Source: Streptomyces tirandamycinicus
Lineage (GTDB): Bacteria; Actinomycetota; Actinomycetes; Streptomycetales; Streptomycetaceae
Direction: 5' to 3'
Assembly (NCBI RefSeq): GCF_003097515.1
Contig: NZ_CP029188.1
Location: 248,001 to 312,000 of the forward strand
DNA: 64,000 nt
Under the pieces are notes generated by a model. It did no database searches, was not told the origin of the DNA, and worked only from the letters and a program-made list of their open reading frames with translations. Positions 62,492-64,000 of the stretch are shown one piece after another; positions within the stretch are counted from its first letter, which is position 1, and each line of letters starts with the position of its first letter. A program made the translations under genes and the position numbers.

Positions 62492-64000
62492 TCAGGTCGG
62501 CGCCGCCAGCGCCGCCAGCGCCGTCGCCGTGCCGGGATGGGCATGGACGAGTGCCACGCCCGGCGGGCCCGGCTGGGTGTCCCACCCGTCGTCCCACCCG
62601 TCGTCGCAGCCGAGCAGAGCCGCGACCGCGTCGCAGGTGGCGGGGTGCGCGGTGAGCAGCCGGACCCCGCGGCCCCCGCCCCCCGGCCGGGCGGAACGCA
62701 CCGCCCCCGGGTCCGGTTCCGCCCGCCACGGCGGCAGCCATGCGTCGAGGTCCGCGAGCCGGGCGGGAAAGGTCCGGCCGGCCTCGCGGACCAGCAGGGG
62801 CGCCAGCTCCGCGCCGCCGGCCCGCAGGGTGCCGATCAGGGTCGGCAGCCATGGCAGCAGCACCGGGTCCGGCAGCCGGGCGAAGGCGTTCGACACCGCC
62901 TCCACGACGAAGTCGGCCAGGTCGGGCACGGGCTCCAGTGCGTGCAGGAATCCGCTGAGATAGCGCGGATAGGCCGGAACCACCAGGGGGTTGCCGAGCA
63001 GTCCGTCGCACCGCGCCCGCAGCTCCGCCCGGGACAGGCCACCGAGCCGGGTCTGCGCCGCCCAGAGCAGTGCGGACTTCGCCGGCTCCCCGGGGTGCGA
63101 CTGGGCCACGGCCAGCTCCAGTTGCGTACGGTCGCAGCCCAGCGACAGCGCCAGGCCCTCCATGCCGAACAGGAACCCGAGCGTCGCGGCGACCTGGCGG
63201 ACGGTCGCGTCCTCGTCGGTGAACGCCGTGGGCAGCAGGGTGCAGTAGTGCGCGTACCCCGTCTGGACGAAGGACTCGATCCACGGCGGCAGCACCGGCT
63301 CGCTCGTCCGGTAGTACGCCAGCAGCCTGCGCACCCGGCGCAGTACCTCCGGGGCGCCGTCTACGCTGCGCTCGGTGGCCAGCACCTCCAGGGCGCGGGT
63401 GCCCAGTTCGTCGGCGAGACGCCGGCTGCGCAGATGGAGGGTGGCGTCCTCGACGGCCTCGAGGACGGCGGCCGTCGTCGCCCGCGGGCCGTACGCGGTG
63501 CGCCGCAGGCGCTGCTCGAGGACCTGCTCGATGCTGACGCCCTCGTAGCCGAGCTCGATGAGCGCCCGCTGATGGGTGCCCAGCGCGACATCCCACGACT
63601 CCTGGATGGGGCGCTCGCCGAGCCGCCGCTCCCCCATGATCGGGCGGGCGGCTCCCTGCGGCATCAGGTACCGCAGCATCCACAGCACATCGGAGCACTT
63701 CTCCAGTTCCGGGCGCGCGGCGATGTCCAGCAACGCCCGCCGCACACCGCGCTGCTGCAGCTTCAGCCCCAGCGGCGCGAGCCGGTCGTGCACATCGCGC
63801 GCCAGCGGCGGCAGCGCGTCGTACCCGACCTGACCGGTCCGGTCGCCGCCCATCATGATCTCGACGAGACGGCCGACATCGCGCCGGCCCGGCACGGAGT
63901 CCTTCTCGATGCAGGTGACAGCGGCGTCCTGGAAGTCGTACGGGGTGGGTTTGGCCCGGTCCCGCATTCCGGCCAGCAGGATCGAGGTCTCGAACACGGC
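62492..64000 (-). CDS. DUF5682-family protein, C-terminal part (5' end outside window)
   Basis: About 502 residues are visible; the frame runs off the right edge without a convincing start, so the protein is longer. Text such as FETSILLAGMRDRAKPTPYDFQ, CIEKDSVPGRRDVGRLVEI and GDRTGQVGYDALPPLARDV matches my memory of DUF5682 proteins, large proteins found next to MoxR ATPase and VWA-domain genes. The C-terminus is Gly/Pro-rich with a small repeat (DDGWDDGWD) and ends in Ala-rich sequence. Function unknown; the MoxR/VWA neighbours, if present, would be beyond the right edge. Confidence 0.75.
   Translation of the reverse strand, partial: AVFETSILLAGMRDRAKPTPYDFQDAAVTCIEKDSVPGRRDVGRLVEIMMGGDRTGQVGYDALPPLARDVHDRLAPLGLKLQQRGVRRALLDIAARPELEKCSDVLWMLRYLMPQGAARPIMGERRLGERPIQESWDVALGTHQRALIELGYEGVSIEQVLEQRLRRTAYGPRATTAAVLEAVEDATLHLRSRRLADELGTRALEVLATERSVDGAPEVLRRVRRLLAYYRTSEPVLPPWIESFVQTGYAHYCTLLPTAFTDEDATVRQVAATLGFLFGMEGLALSLGCDRTQLELAVAQSHPGEPAKSALLWAAQTRLGGLSRAELRARCDGLLGNPLVVPAYPRYLSGFLHALEPVPDLADFVVEAVSNAFARLPDPVLLPWLPTLIGTLRAGGAELAPLLVREAGRTFPARLADLDAWLPPWRAEPDPGAVRSARPGGGGRGVRLLTAHPATCDAVAALLGCDDGWDDGWDTQPGPPGVALVHAHPGTATALAALAAPT

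Overview
The window is very GC-rich, uses many GTG starts and 4-base start/stop overlaps, and carries a whiE-type spore pigment cluster, SpoIIE/RsbU-type phosphatases and DmdR-type iron boxes. This points to a Streptomyces or close relative. I see no tRNA, rRNA, CRISPR array, transposase or phage gene.

Layout. (1) 1-5133: end of an unknown gene, a polytopic membrane protein, and the minus-strand gluABCD glutamate ABC importer, with two perfect palindromes upstream. (2) 5482-16228: a secreted protein, then eight plus-strand genes resembling a rebuilt Pel exopolysaccharide locus. These are a secreted deacetylase-like protein, a PelF-type glycosyltransferase, a 12-segment membrane protein, a LegB-like sugar dehydratase, a nucleotidyltransferase, a second sugar epimerase/reductase, a spherulin-4-type protein and a GH114 polygalactosaminidase-like lipoprotein. 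(3) 16299-30272: PolX, a membrane protein with a collagen-like tail, three large RsbU/SpoIIE-type phosphatases (one with altered metal-site residues), and a LysR regulator divergent from an Orn/Lys/Arg decarboxylase-family enzyme. (4) 30552-42047: a probable N-glycan utilisation locus with GH38 alpha-mannosidase, secreted GH85 endoglycosidase, GH5 (probably beta-mannosidase), a sugar ABC importer without its own ATPase, and a divergent LacI regulator with an operator-like region. (5) 42055-43498: VanZ-like protein and a metallophosphoesterase.

(6) 43561-52890: all eight whiE functions in the known order (divergent FAD hydroxylase, then SchA/CurD protein, cupin, KS-alpha, KS-beta, ACP, aromatase, cyclase). 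A strong bidirectional hairpin separates them from a convergent O-methyltransferase plus beta-helix pair. (7) 52978-62329: an iron-controlled NIS siderophore locus. A FhuF-like reductase diverges from ATP-grasp, two IucA/IucC synthetases and an SbnH-like PLP decarboxylase, with two iron boxes between them. An NmrA-like protein follows, then a DUF2470-like protein with its own iron box and a small overlapping ORF. (8) 62492-64000: the C-terminal part of a DUF5682-like protein, cut by the window edge.

The best candidate for a poorly described system is the Pel-like locus at 6706-16228. It keeps the deacetylase, PelF and GH114 functions but splits PelA into separate proteins, lacks recognisable PelB/C/D/E/G, and adds nucleotide-sugar genes of the LegB type. 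Short tandem repeats with periods of 9-36 bp are scattered through the intergenic regions and some coding regions.
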